Shown piece by piece: positions 32,453 to 41,707 of a stretch of 47,708 bases of DNA; position 1 is the stretch's first letter, and every line of letters begins with the position of its first letter. The notes below the pieces were generated by a model. The model did not search any database. It was not told where the DNA came from and saw only the letters and a list, made by a program, of their open reading frames with translations. This DNA is from CAG-1031 sp964556785 (lineage in GTDB: Bacteria; Bacteroidota; Bacteroidia; Bacteroidales; Muribaculaceae): assembly GCA_964556785.1 (NCBI GenBank), contig CAZKXM010000005.1:1-47708 (forward strand). The letters are read 5' to 3'. A program made the position numbers and the translations under genes.

Positions 32453-33634
32453 ATGGCTGATTCCAACTTCATAGATTATGTAAAGATCCTTTGCCGATCA
32501 GGCAAGGGTGGCGCAGGTTCGCGCCATTTCCATCGTGCCAAATATGTGCCCAAAGGTGGCCCCGACGGGGGCGACGGCGGTCGAGGCGGTCATATAATCC
32601 TCCGCGGCAACAGCCACATGTGGACGCTCCTGCCGCTGCGTTACCGCCGCCATATCTTTGCCGGAAACGGTCAGAGCGGCGGCGCCGGGCGCTCGTTTGG
32701 CAAGGACGGAGAGGATGTGGTGGTCGACGTGCCTTGCGGCACCGTGGTGTTCGATGCCGAAACGGGCGAATATCTCTGCGAGGTCACCGCTGATGGAGAG
32801 GAAGTGAAGCTGCTTCGCGGAGGCCGCGGAGGCCTCGGCAACTGGCACTTCAAGAGTGCCACCAACCGCACTCCGCGCTATGCCCAGCCGGGAGAGCCCG
32901 CAGTTGAACGCTCTGTTATCCTTGAACTTAAACTCCTCGCCGATGTTGGTCTCGTGGGCCTTCCCAATGCCGGAAAGTCGACGCTTCTGAGCGCGGTTTC
33001 GGCGGCACGACCGAAGATTGCCGACTATCCGTTCACCACCATGGAGCCCCAGCTCGGAATTGTGGACTATCGCGGCAAGGAATCGTTTGTGATGGCCGAC
33101 ATTCCGGGTATTATTGAAGGCGCAAGCGAAGGAAAGGGCTTGGGACTCAGGTTTCTGCGCCACATCGAGCGCAATGCCGTGCTGCTATTCATGGTTCCTG
33201 CCGATGCCGACGACATTGCCGCTCAATACGAAATGCTTGTCAAGGAGCTTGAGCGGTTCAACCCCGACCTTGTCGACAAGCCTCGCGTGCTGGCCATTTC
33301 CAAGAGCGATATGCTCGACGAGGAGCTGATTGCCGAGATAGAGCCCACACTCCCCACCGGTGTCCCCCGTGTGTTCATTTCTGCTGTCACCGGCATGGGC
33401 ATCCAGGAGCTCAAAGACCTGTTGTGGCGCGAAATCAACGATGAGCGCAACCGCATTTCCGGCCCTGTGGTGCACCGCCCGCTCGACATCCGTCATCGCG
33501 TTCAGGAGGAGGATGAGTTTATATTCGAACCTGTGCCTCAGGATGAACCCGAGTCCGACGAAGAAGAGTTTGACTGGGATGACGAGGAGGGTGACTGGGA
33601 TTACGAATCCACCCTTGACGACGAGCAGCCGTGA
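32453..33634 (+). CDS. obgE: Obg-family ribosome assembly GTPase
   Basis: 393 residues. The glycine-rich Obg fold spans about 1-160 (GGAGSRHFHRAKYVPKGGPD, GGDGGRGG). The GTPase domain has G1 GLPNAGKST near 168, the Obg-type DYPFTTMEP near 194, DIPGIIEGA near 215, and the NKxD position as SKSD near 283. Instead of an OCT domain there is a short acidic tail (DEEEFDWDDEEGDWDY), as often in Bacteroidetes. It acts in 50S maturation and growth control. Its stop overlaps the GTG start of the acyltransferase by 4 nt. No clear promoter is seen in the 43 bp upstream. Confidence 0.95.
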   Translation: MADSNFIDYVKILCRSGKGGAGSRHFHRAKYVPKGGPDGGDGGRGGHIILRGNSHMWTLLPLRYRRHIFAGNGQSGGAGRSFGKDGEDVVVDVPCGTVVFDAETGEYLCEVTADGEEVKLLRGGRGGLGNWHFKSATNRTPRYAQPGEPAVERSVILELKLLADVGLVGLPNAGKSTLLSAVSAARPKIADYPFTTMEPQLGIVDYRGKESFVMADIPGIIEGASEGKGLGLRFLRHIERNAVLLFMVPADADDIAAQYEMLVKELERFNPDLVDKPRVLAISKSDMLDEELIAEIEPTLPTGVPRVFISAVTGMGIQELKDLLWREINDERNRISGPVVHRPLDIRHRVQEEDEFIFEPVPQDEPESDEEEFDWDDEEGDWDYESTLDDEQP

Positions 33635-34680
33635 CCTCCTCACCCGAAAGTGTGACCCGACCTGCCGCTCAATCGAAGACCGGTAGCGACAAAATTCTGT
33701 GGCTTTCCATCATCCAGGGTTATGCGATCCTGCTGGTGGTGATCGGACACGTCAACGGCTTTACCTATCAGAGCGATGGAGAAATGTATCCTCTGTCGGA
33801 GTTTATCCATCGGTTCTGCTACTCGTTTCACATGCCCCTGTTCATGTTCGTGTCAGGCGGATTGCTTTATCTCACCCGGCTTGCCAAAGGCTGGCCTACA
33901 CCGGCGCTATATGTCGACAAGGCCAAGCGCTTGCTGATTCCGTATGTGGTCTTCATAATTATCGGTTTCGTTGTCAAGATGATTTTCGCATCGTCGGCAA
34001 AGACGGCTTCTGATTTTTCAATGGCGGGGTTCCTCAATTCGTTTTTCGATCCCGCCGAAGGCCCGCTGAAGGAGATGTGGTTTGTAGCGACCCTGATGTG
34101 GCTGATGCTCTGCTACCCCGTCTACAAGGCCATGCTGAGAAATCCATGGACCGAATTTCTGCTGCTGGGCATCTCTCTTGTGCCGTTCCTGACAGGTGTT
34201 CACATCAATGCCGACGGCTGGTTCAACATTGCAGGTGTGTCAAGGTTTGCGTTCTACTTCATTGCCGGGATGCTCTTTTTCAAATATAATCTTGCCGATC
34301 TGTTCGGGCGGAACATCTATGCGCTCATTGGCTCAGTTGGCGCTTTTGTGGTGCTTTTTGTCGTCGACAGGCCCTGGCTTGGGTTCCTGACCGCCTTGGC
34401 AGGAATATTGATGACATTCGCCATCGGCGTGCGAGTGGCACGGGCTTTTCCGCGGCTGTTCAGTTCGTTCCGCGACCATTCATTTCAGATTTTCCTCGTG
34501 GGCATCTTTCCCCAGCTGTTTATTGAGCTGCTTGTGTGGACGCGCGTTCACTCCGAGATGATGTTGCTCCCGTTTTATGTCGTTAGTGTGGTTGGCGCAC
34601 TTTTCGCAGGAGTTGTCGTGAGCAGGGTAGGGTCAAGAATTCCATGGCGTTTTCTCCGTTGGGGCCTCGGCCTGAAGTAA
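33631..34680 (+). CDS. Acyltransferase 3-family membrane protein
   Basis: 349 residues opening with GTG inside the obgE stop (GTGA), so translation is probably coupled. About ten hydrophobic segments follow. The N-terminal IIQGYAILLVVIGHVNGF supplies the conserved His of the acyltransferase 3 (OafA/fucose 4-O-acetylase-like) family; RFCYSFHMPLFMFVSGGLLY is the second landmark. Such enzymes O-acetylate surface sugars at the inner membrane. It could modify a sugar made by the upstream nucleotidyltransferases, but the target is unknown. Confidence 0.85.
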   Translation: MTSSPESVTRPAAQSKTGSDKILWLSIIQGYAILLVVIGHVNGFTYQSDGEMYPLSEFIHRFCYSFHMPLFMFVSGGLLYLTRLAKGWPTPALYVDKAKRLLIPYVVFIIIGFVVKMIFASSAKTASDFSMAGFLNSFFDPAEGPLKEMWFVATLMWLMLCYPVYKAMLRNPWTEFLLLGISLVPFLTGVHINADGWFNIAGVSRFAFYFIAGMLFFKYNLADLFGRNIYALIGSVGAFVVLFVVDRPWLGFLTALAGILMTFAIGVRVARAFPRLFSSFRDHSFQIFLVGIFPQLFIELLVWTRVHSEMMLLPFYVVSVVGALFAGVVVSRVGSRIPWRFLRWGLGLK

Positions 34681-34888
34681 CCCCATCGTTTCGCTTCCGT
34701 ACGCAGAAGTAAATCATCCTCGCCCAACCCCGTAACTGTGCTTTGAGCCCACTCGCAGTTTCGTTTGGTTGCTGTGATTTGCTATGGGCTACTACATTGA
34801 TGCTTACAGAATACGTCGTAATCGATCTAATAATGACAATAATTATTATCGCACGTCGGGTATTCTTGTGCGTGTTATAAGTAAATGC
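34681..34888. other. Non-coding start of the AT-rich island
   Basis: Between the acyltransferase stop and the promoter of the lipoprotein. AGCCCA and TGGGCT (near 34746 and 34785) can pair at a distance, and TAATAAT...ATTATTA near 34830-34850 is a short inverted repeat. I see no gene or convincing terminator here. Composition turns AT-rich from about 34790. Confidence 0.4.
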
Positions 34889-34896
34889 TATATTTG
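34889..34896 (+). promoter_or_regulatory. -7 element for the island lipoprotein
   Basis: TATATTTG (TAnnTTTG), with CTTG 20 nt upstream as a partial -33. It places transcription start near 34901, supporting ATG 34922 rather than the longer frame from 34784. Confidence 0.6.
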
Positions 34897-34921
34897 CGAA
34901 TCTCATACAATCGCAAAGAAT

Positions 34922-36436
34922 ATGAAAGTTTCAAACAACGAAGTGGTTAATAATGCCATATCAGAATTATATCTCGAAGGTGTTAATGCCAACCTTATCG
35001 CAGAGGGAAAGTTTATTCTTCTAATTCTTATCGTTATCGCCGGATGTTGCTTCGCTTCATCATGCAGCAAAAATGAGAGTGAAGTAATTGGTATAGTTCC
35101 TGAAGTCCCAGAATCGCATAAGGATTTCAAAATCATTGATTTTGGAGATCTTAGCAAATTTGAAATGGTTGTCAGAGGACTCACTGAATCCTCTGATCCC
35201 CACTATTTTCAGTTGGGACTTATAGACGGCGAATGGAAACCTCTGAACATACAATTGCAATATGATTCGGAAAATCCCAAAACGATTGAAGCTATAATCA
35301 TTGATGCCTCATTGAATCGGATAGGGGAAGACTGGTTGGTTATTCATCCAAATTCTATAAGGTTAAATAATGGAGTGGAGATTGATCCACAAAACTTTGA
35401 AGGTGAAAAAATGGGTACATACGTCATGAACCTTTCCGACCGCTCCATTAGACGCGCTGATAACGCCGAAAAGTTGATTGATTGTAGAGTTGGGATGAAT
35501 AATCCCGTTATCGAGAATAACGTGGTGTTTTATGCAGATTATAGTGACCTGTTCATATTTTCATTTAATGATCTTCAAGCCAAGGAGCTGAAATTCGTCG
35601 AAGATCCGTATATGGGAGAAACAGCTTACAGGCAGATTTTCCCCGCAGAGGGAAACAAAAAATGGATACTCAGAACCATTAAGAGTCCCAGTATATATGA
35701 GGGGGATGTGGTTGAATCTGTCAGATTACTAAAAGGGCAGACTGAATTCTATCCAACGATGTTTCAGACGTGGAGGTTTAATTGTAATGTTTTGGCAGCT
35801 ACGACATTTCTTCTAATGAGTAATGAGTTTTTTGACGTAAATCATGGAGAGTGGAAATTTAATACCTTGGTAAGGATTCCTATAGATGATATTATTAACA
35901 ATGATGGAGAAAAGCTTTACATTACCGATGACGAACGTAAATACGAGACAGAAAATTGGTTCATGGGATGTCGGTATGAGGCGCCAAGCTATCTTTTATT
36001 GATGGGAATCACCGGAGGATTATACAAGTATTATAAGGACTCAGGTGAAATTATGTATACCGGCGTAACGATAACTGATGACTTCTCTTTATGGAACAAT
36101 TATGAACATGGGAATCGTATATGGAGTTTCATCGGACCAACAGCTCGCGGTAACGTAACAGGATATTTCTTAGCAGGAATAAGTGAGATTTGGTGGCTTG
36201 ATCCAATGTCTCTTGAAAATGATCGAGTGTTGTTGAGTCCAGAGGTCAGTTTTTTTGAGCCGTTACATGAATCTGAATTGCATTTACAGACTGATTTTGA
36301 CAGGCATCAGCTCTACGCGGTGACCAAGGATGCCGACGTTGTATGCATCGACTTGATCACTGGGGATGTAAATGAATTTGTAACGGCCGGTGAGCTTGGC
36401 GTTAGAAGTATCTTTAGCGTGACGTTACTTAACTGA
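34922..36436 (+). CDS. Unknown lipoprotein in an AT-rich island
   Basis: 504 residues from ATG 34922. A polar stretch of about 28 residues precedes the hydrophobic segment FILLILIVIAGCCFASSC, whose SSC could be a lipobox; such a long n-region is unusual. The mature part contains propeller-like repeats (NNVVFYADYSDLFIFSFND; HQLYAVTKDADVVCIDLITG), but I do not recognise a family. Codons are AT-rich unlike all neighbours, except for the last ~130 nt, which return to the high-GC style. This suggests transfer, with a boundary inside the gene. The 3-prime end overlaps the GT2 gene on the other strand by 8 nt. Confidence 0.7.
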   Translation: MKVSNNEVVNNAISELYLEGVNANLIAEGKFILLILIVIAGCCFASSCSKNESEVIGIVPEVPESHKDFKIIDFGDLSKFEMVVRGLTESSDPHYFQLGLIDGEWKPLNIQLQYDSENPKTIEAIIIDASLNRIGEDWLVIHPNSIRLNNGVEIDPQNFEGEKMGTYVMNLSDRSIRRADNAEKLIDCRVGMNNPVIENNVVFYADYSDLFIFSFNDLQAKELKFVEDPYMGETAYRQIFPAEGNKKWILRTIKSPSIYEGDVVESVRLLKGQTEFYPTMFQTWRFNCNVLAATTFLLMSNEFFDVNHGEWKFNTLVRIPIDDIINNDGEKLYITDDERKYETENWFMGCRYEAPSYLLLMGITGGLYKYYKDSGEIMYTGVTITDDFSLWNNYEHGNRIWSFIGPTARGNVTGYFLAGISEIWWLDPMSLENDRVLLSPEVSFFEPLHESELHLQTDFDRHQLYAVTKDADVVCIDLITGDVNEFVTAGELGVRSIFSVTLLN

Positions 36437-37421
36437 TCTGGGTGAATTTGCGGCGGCCTTTGAGATAATAGTTGATCAGGATGTCGGGGCGGCTTGCAAT
36501 CATGTCGGTCTGCGCCTCGACAGGGCCGTCGGCGGCCATGCGGCGATAATCGCCGTGCGCTTTCAGAATAGCTTTGGCATTGGCGAAATCGCCGGTCACT
36601 ACAAACTTGGCCCACGCGACGGTGTCGAGCAGACGCCTGACAATCAGCGACCGCCGGCGTGAATTCCGAGGCAGGTTTTTGCGCAGCATCAGCAGGTTGT
36701 TGCGGAAATTAAGGTAGGTTTTCTTTGGCGACGAGGCGGGTAGAGAACCACCGCCAAGATGATAGACCGCGGCATTGCCCACGGCATAGACTTTCCAGCC
36801 GAGCAGCCTCATGCGCCAGCAGAGGTCAATCTCCTCCATGTGGGCGAAAAACGAGGCGTCGAGTCCTCCACACTCAAGATAAACCTCAGTTCGCACCATC
36901 AGCGCGGCCCCGCTGGCCCAGTCAACCTCCACGGTGTCGTCATACTGACCCTTGTCTTGCTCCACATCGCCGAAAATGCGTCCGCGGCAGTAGGGATAAC
37001 CATGGCGGTCAAGAAATCCTCCCGCCGCGCCGGCATACTCGAACTTGGTCGGGTCGGTGTATGACAGCAGCTTGGGCTGGCAGGCTCCGGCATCGGGGTG
37101 ACTTTCCATGAATCGGTAGAGCGGAGTGAGCCAGTCGGTCTTCACGGCTACATCGCTGTTGAGCAACACCGTATAGCGGTAGCCTGTCTGCGCGATAGCA
37201 ATGTTATAGCCCTCGGCAAATCCAAGATTTTCAGGAAAACAGAGCAGTTTGACGCCTGGAAACTGCTCTTTGAGCAAACTCACCGAATTGTCGGTCGAAC
37301 CATTGTCGGCCACTATAACGTCGGCGATCGATTCGGGAGTGTGGGCCACAACCGAGGGGAGGAACTCGCGCAGAAGTTTCTCGCCGTTCCAATTGAGGAT
37401 AATGACTGCAACAGGTTTCAT
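36429..37421 (-). CDS. Family 2 glycosyltransferase
   Basis: 330 residues of the GT-A rhamnosyltransferase-like type. VAVIILNWNGEKLL opens the fold, VIVADNGSTDNSV is the nucleotide-binding segment near residue 37, NSDVAVKTDWL contains the metal-binding DxD-like site near 92, and a SGAALMVRTEVYLECGGLD plus HMEEIDLCWRMRLLGWKV block near 200 is typical. It adds a sugar to an envelope polysaccharide or glycolipid; acceptor unknown. It follows mtaB by 21 bp and probably shares its transcript. Confidence 0.9.
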   Translation of the reverse strand: MKPVAVIILNWNGEKLLREFLPSVVAHTPESIADVIVADNGSTDNSVSLLKEQFPGVKLLCFPENLGFAEGYNIAIAQTGYRYTVLLNSDVAVKTDWLTPLYRFMESHPDAGACQPKLLSYTDPTKFEYAGAAGGFLDRHGYPYCRGRIFGDVEQDKGQYDDTVEVDWASGAALMVRTEVYLECGGLDASFFAHMEEIDLCWRMRLLGWKVYAVGNAAVYHLGGGSLPASSPKKTYLNFRNNLLMLRKNLPRNSRRRSLIVRRLLDTVAWAKFVVTGDFANAKAILKAHGDYRRMAADGPVEAQTDMIASRPDILINYYLKGRRKFTQIS

Positions 37422-37442
37422 CGTGATAGGTTTGAATTCGCT

Positions 37443-38771
37443 TTATCGGCCGTTAGTCACCACCTCTCCGGTCATCTCCTCGCCGTCGAAGCCGGTGAGG
37501 CACACGTCGACAATCCTGTTGGCGAGTTCGGGCCTTGGCTCGATGTTGACCCGCAGATAGTTGTCGGTGAAGCCGCTCATGGTGCCGTCAGATCGCATGT
37601 GCTCGACAAGCACCGGGCGCACCGTCCCTACAAAACGTGTGGCGAAGTCGGCGAGCATTTTCTCTGACACAGATATCATCTGCCGCGCACGGCGATGTTT
37701 CTCTTCCTGACTGACAATGTGATCAATGCCGAGAGCACGTGTGCCGGGGCGCTCGCTGTAGGGGAACACATGCAGGCGGCTCACCGGGAGCGATTCAACA
37801 AACCTGCGGCACGCCTCGAAGCGCTCAGGCGTTTCTCCACGGCAACCCGCCATCAGGTCGACTCCGATAAAAGCATCGGGCATGACGCTGCGAATCCGGC
37901 CTATCTTCTCGGCAAAGAAAGCTGTGTCGTAGCGGCGGCGCATGAGCCGGAGCACCTCGTCGTCGCCGCTCTGGAGCGGAATGTGGAAATGAGGCATGAA
38001 CACACTTCCCTCAGGCGAGGCTATCCAGTCAATCAGGCTGTCAGATAAAAGATTAGGCTCGATCGACGATATGCGGTAACGCTCTATTCCGTCAACCTGA
38101 GCGAGCGCGTGACAGAGTTCCTCAAATGTCTCGCCCGTACGGTTGCCGAAATCACCGATGTTCACACCGGTCAGAACGATCTCTTTGGCACCCCCGGCTG
38201 CGGCATCGCGAGCCTGACCGACGAGGCTGTCGATCGTTCCTGAACGGCTTCGCCCGCGGGCCATCGGAATGGTGCAGTAGGTACACCAGTAGTCGCAACC
38301 GTCCTGAACCTTCAGGAACCACCGGGTGCGGTCGCCCTGCGAGCACGACGGCACAAAATTGTCGATCTCCTTCGCCGGGATTACTGCCGTTTGCTGCGTA
38401 CGTGTGGCCAGCCATCGGTCGAGATACTCTCCCAGAGCAGCCTTACGGTCATTACCCGCAACAATGTCGACTCCCGGAATCGCCGCAACCTCCTGAGGCT
38501 TGAGCTGGGCGTAGCAGCCTGTCACGATCACGGTTGCATCGGGATAGCGGCGCACGAACTGGCGGATGAGCTGGCGGCACTTCTTATCGGCAAGCTCTGT
38601 AACCGAGCAGGTGTTCACCACCACAATGTCAGGCTTGTCGCCCTGCTGCACGCGCATTATTCCTCGCGATGCGAAGATGCGGGCCACCGTCGATGTCTCT
38701 GCGAAATTGAGTTTGCATCCCAGGGTGTGGAACAGCGCCGTCCGTGGCGAAAAAGCTTCGTGATCGATCAT
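37443..38771 (-). CDS. mtaB: tRNA t6A37 C2-methylthiotransferase
   Basis: Radical-SAM enzyme that converts t6A37 to ms2t6A37 in ANN-decoding tRNAs. 442 residues. The N-terminal UPF0004 domain binds one 4Fe-4S cluster through Cys of TLGCKLNFAE, NTCSVTELAD and VTGCYAQLKP. The radical-SAM cluster binds CDYWCTYC near residue 160. A TRAM domain closes the protein (RPVLVEHMRS, GFTDNYLRV). The -7 element ends only 4 nt before the ATG, so the transcript is probably leaderless. Confidence 0.94.
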   Translation of the reverse strand: MIDHEAFSPRTALFHTLGCKLNFAETSTVARIFASRGIMRVQQGDKPDIVVVNTCSVTELADKKCRQLIRQFVRRYPDATVIVTGCYAQLKPQEVAAIPGVDIVAGNDRKAALGEYLDRWLATRTQQTAVIPAKEIDNFVPSCSQGDRTRWFLKVQDGCDYWCTYCTIPMARGRSRSGTIDSLVGQARDAAAGGAKEIVLTGVNIGDFGNRTGETFEELCHALAQVDGIERYRISSIEPNLLSDSLIDWIASPEGSVFMPHFHIPLQSGDDEVLRLMRRRYDTAFFAEKIGRIRSVMPDAFIGVDLMAGCRGETPERFEACRRFVESLPVSRLHVFPYSERPGTRALGIDHIVSQEEKHRRARQMISVSEKMLADFATRFVGTVRPVLVEHMRSDGTMSGFTDNYLRVNIEPRPELANRIVDVCLTGFDGEEMTGEVVTNGR

Positions 38772-38775
38772 GCAG

Positions 38776-38804
38776 CAAAATTAGTGATGTTTGGTTAGAT
38801 AACC
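38776..38804 (-). promoter_or_regulatory. mtaB promoter with an internal inverted repeat
   Basis: Minus strand TAATTTTG at 38776-38783. GGTTA (38793-38797) and TAACC (38800-38804) form an inverted repeat in the spacer region, a possible operator. No clear -33 TTTG. Confidence 0.5.
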
Positions 38805-38837
38805 ATGTGTCGGGCCGTTAAAAGTAGGGTGGAAGCA

Positions 38838-39695
38838 TCACCTGGAGACTGGGCGATGGGCCGCGCGCAGGGTCTCTTTGCGGCGCCGCGATGCTTCGGC
38901 TGCAGTGGCTGGCGTCATGAAGGCATCACACAGCAGGCTATAGACATAGTCGGCAGCGACAGCCGAGGGGTGGCGCATGTCGGCCGCATAGAAGCGATAG
39001 TCGCGCAGGTCATCCTTCAGCGCTTCGTAGGCGGGGAAGTAGATTCCGCCGCAATTTTCCACCGCTAACAGCAGGGTCGCTTTCGAGAGATTGTCGGCAT
39101 GGAGGCCTCCTTGACCGGGATGGCGGACAGGGCTCACTGTCCACACTATCTCTGCCTGAGGATTGACCTGCCTGATCGCAGCCTCGATCTGGTGGAGACA
39201 CCCTGTTACTTCCTCCAATGGTAAACGGCTTTCTGAAAAGGTGGCAGGATGATGTTTGTGGCAGTTAGCCACGGGAGTGCCGTCGTCGGCCAGACGGAAC
39301 ACCCGGTTTGACCCCAGGGTGATGAACATAGCCCGGCATGTCAGCAGCGCTTCCGCGCCCTCAGCCAGCGACCGGTTCATTGCTCCGAGAGCCTCCTCAG
39401 CGCTGAAGTTGGAGTAGGCGCTGTGGTGCATCCATGAGTGAAAGCGTCCGTCAGGTCCCTTGACCAGTTCGTCTGCCTGAAAAGGCTTGTTACTGGCCAG
39501 GCGCCTCACCCACTCAAGAACAGAAAGGGGATTATAGAGCGGCCCTCCGGGATTTGATGTGACGCAGAATCCGTCGACCGAGAGGCGCCGGCTCATTTCG
39601 TCGGTGAAGCATGAGCCGAGCATCAGGTAGCGGCTGCCGTGATCAAGCAGTCCGCGATGGCAGATATCGACGCTTACAGGGGTTCGGAATTCCAT
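38838..39695 (-). CDS. GSCFA-domain protein
   Basis: 285 residues from ATG 39695, which overlaps the stop of the PorE-like gene by one base (TGATG). The family is named for the motif seen near residue 27 (YLMLGSCFTDEM); FITLGSNRVFRL near 122 and ETVCL-type later blocks complete the SGNH-hydrolase-like fold, including a C-terminal DMRHPSAVAADYV segment with a conserved His. Function is not established; esterase or acyl-transfer activity is possible. Last gene of the parC run. Confidence 0.88.
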   Translation of the reverse strand: MEFRTPVSVDICHRGLLDHGSRYLMLGSCFTDEMSRRLSVDGFCVTSNPGGPLYNPLSVLEWVRRLASNKPFQADELVKGPDGRFHSWMHHSAYSNFSAEEALGAMNRSLAEGAEALLTCRAMFITLGSNRVFRLADDGTPVANCHKHHPATFSESRLPLEEVTGCLHQIEAAIRQVNPQAEIVWTVSPVRHPGQGGLHADNLSKATLLLAVENCGGIYFPAYEALKDDLRDYRFYAADMRHPSAVAADYVYSLLCDAFMTPATAAEASRRRKETLRAAHRPVSR

Positions 39696-41668
39696 CAATA
39701 CATGTTGTAGTCAACCGAGAGAACCTGAAACTCTGTGCGACGGTTGATCTGATCTGCCGCATCGCGATCGGCCTCCTCAGGGAGCGCCATGATATATTCT
39801 TCGGTGAGCACGTCGCCCTCCTTGAATTGCTCGAATTGCGAAGCCACACGCTTGGTCACCGTCTTCGGGCGGCTCTTTCCGTAGCCGTGGTGCTGAAGGC
39901 GGTCGGGGGCGATGCCATGCTCAACAAGGTAGTCGATAACCGACTTTGCACGGCGTTCCGACAGGTCGAGATTATACTCCTCCGATCCGTGACGGTCGGT
40001 GTGCGAGGCCATCTCGATCGTGATGTTGGGATTGTCGTTGAGCATCGTCACGATCTCGTCGAGCGCTTCGGTGCTCTCCGGGCGCAAGGTGGCTTTGTCG
40101 TAGTCGTAGAAAATATTCTCGACTATGTTCGGCTTGGTGAGCGAGGCGAGAATGAAGTCAATCTCATATTCGGCGTCTTCCTCGGCATCATCGGCGGTGA
40201 ACTCCTGGCGGGCGTTGAGATATCCTTTAGCGCCTGCAAGCATCATGTAGCTCACACCGCGCTGAAGCGGGAATGTGAACGAGCCGTCGGCTTTCGACAC
40301 TGTTTTCCTGACGGTTCCGTCATTACCCACAATGCGTATCACCGCATTCGCAACCGGCTCCTCGTCGTGGTCGAGCACCCATCCTGAGATGTTGATCTTC
40401 AGGTCGGGCAGCTCGAAGGAATAGATATGGTCATATCCGCGGCCGTCACCACGGTTTGAGCTGAAAAATCCTTCGGGGTGGGCGGCTCCGGGAAGAAAGG
40501 TCATTCCGAAATCATCGCCCTCTGAATTCATTGGCACTCCCATGTTGATAACTTCCCAACGGCCGCCGGGGAGCAGCGTGGCGCAGAAAATGTCGAGACC
40601 GCCGAGGCCGGGATGTCCGTCGCTCGAAAAATAGAGGATGGAATCGGTCAGTAGATAAGGAAACATTTCATCGCCTGGGGTGTTGATGTCGGCACCGAGG
40701 TTTTCGAGCGATCCGGCACGTTCCTTCAGGTTGATCCTCCACAGGTCCTTGCCCCCTTCACCCGGCATGTCGCTCGTGAAGTAGAGCCATTCGCCCGAGG
40801 GGCTAACAGCGGGGTGGGCATAGCTGGCGATAGTGTCGGCGGTGATATCGAGCTTGACGGGCGCGCTCCATTTGGCGTCGCTGCGCGTCGACGTGTAGAT
40901 CTCCACGCCGGTCGACGCGTTGGGCTCGCGCCGCGCTTTGGTGAGATACATCATCGATCCGTCAGGCGAGAAGCTCACAATTCCCTCATCGAGTTCGCTG
41001 TTGAGTTCCCCCTCCACAGCCTCGGGACGCTGCCACTCGCCGCGTTCGTTTTTCTTCGACACCCAGATGTCGCTCTTTTTCATGCCGGTGATTTCCGAAC
41101 GGTTGGCTCCCATCGCCTTCTCGTTGGTTGTGGTGAAATAGAGTGTACGGTCGTCGGCAAACATGGGCGAGAAGTCGGCGCGCCGCGAGTTGAGCAGGCG
41201 CGACTGGCGCACCACGTAGCGGGTGCGGTTCTGTTTCATCTCGGCAGCCCGGCGGGCCCCCTGCAGGCCTGAAAGGGCCTCCTGATTCTGTGGATCCAGA
41301 GCGAGATATTCCTCATAGGCCTTGATTGCAGGCTGATACTTGCCTTCGGCATGCAGCATCCGGGCAAGATTGAGGCGTGCTGTTGAATCGGGATACCCGT
41401 AACGGATGGCATTCTGATAGGCTGCCGATGCTCTGGCGCTCATGTTGAGTTTCTGATAGCATTGGGCCATTCTGAAGGCCACCACTCCACGCTGCTCACG
41501 CTCCTCGCGCTTGGTCAGCTTATTGTAGATCTTGCGGTAGGTTTTCGATGCGTCGAAATATTCTCCGCGGGCCATCTGCTCGTCGGCCACCGACAGTTTC
41601 ACACCTGAGCAACCGCTCAGAAGCAGAAGCGCCGCCAGGACCGTAATCAATGCTGAAAATCGTTTCAT
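39695..41668 (-). CDS. PorE-like OmpA-family lipoprotein (TPR, PD40 propeller, OmpA)
   Basis: 657 residues. Lipoprotein signal MKRFSALITVLAALLLLSGC. Order of domains: TPR-like repeats (about 25-135), a PD40/WD40-type propeller (about 150-410; DFSPMFADDRTLYF, VSFSPDGSMMYLTKA, SPSGEWLYFTSD), a carboxypeptidase-like regulatory domain (about 425-505; ISGWVLDHDEEPVANAVI), and a C-terminal peptidoglycan-binding OmpA domain (ITIEMASHTDRHGS, LSERRAKSVIDYL). This is the architecture of PorE of the type IX secretion system, though related proteins also occur outside T9SS. It sits between an S41 peptidase and GSCFA genes. Confidence 0.85.
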   Translation of the reverse strand: MKRFSALITVLAALLLLSGCSGVKLSVADEQMARGEYFDASKTYRKIYNKLTKREEREQRGVVAFRMAQCYQKLNMSARASAAYQNAIRYGYPDSTARLNLARMLHAEGKYQPAIKAYEEYLALDPQNQEALSGLQGARRAAEMKQNRTRYVVRQSRLLNSRRADFSPMFADDRTLYFTTTNEKAMGANRSEITGMKKSDIWVSKKNERGEWQRPEAVEGELNSELDEGIVSFSPDGSMMYLTKARREPNASTGVEIYTSTRSDAKWSAPVKLDITADTIASYAHPAVSPSGEWLYFTSDMPGEGGKDLWRINLKERAGSLENLGADINTPGDEMFPYLLTDSILYFSSDGHPGLGGLDIFCATLLPGGRWEVINMGVPMNSEGDDFGMTFLPGAAHPEGFFSSNRGDGRGYDHIYSFELPDLKINISGWVLDHDEEPVANAVIRIVGNDGTVRKTVSKADGSFTFPLQRGVSYMMLAGAKGYLNARQEFTADDAEEDAEYEIDFILASLTKPNIVENIFYDYDKATLRPESTEALDEIVTMLNDNPNITIEMASHTDRHGSEEYNLDLSERRAKSVIDYLVEHGIAPDRLQHHGYGKSRPKTVTKRVASQFEQFKEGDVLTEEYIMALPEEADRDAADQINRRTEFQVLSVDYNMY

Positions 41669-41707
41669 AGTTGTGATTAGAACGCTGATCTAAACTGCGA
41701 TATTTTA

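Noticed and set aside
34784..34921. Longer start of the island lipoprotein at 34784
   Set aside because: The -7 element at 34889-34896 lies inside this extension, and the added residues are Arg/Asn-rich without family support.
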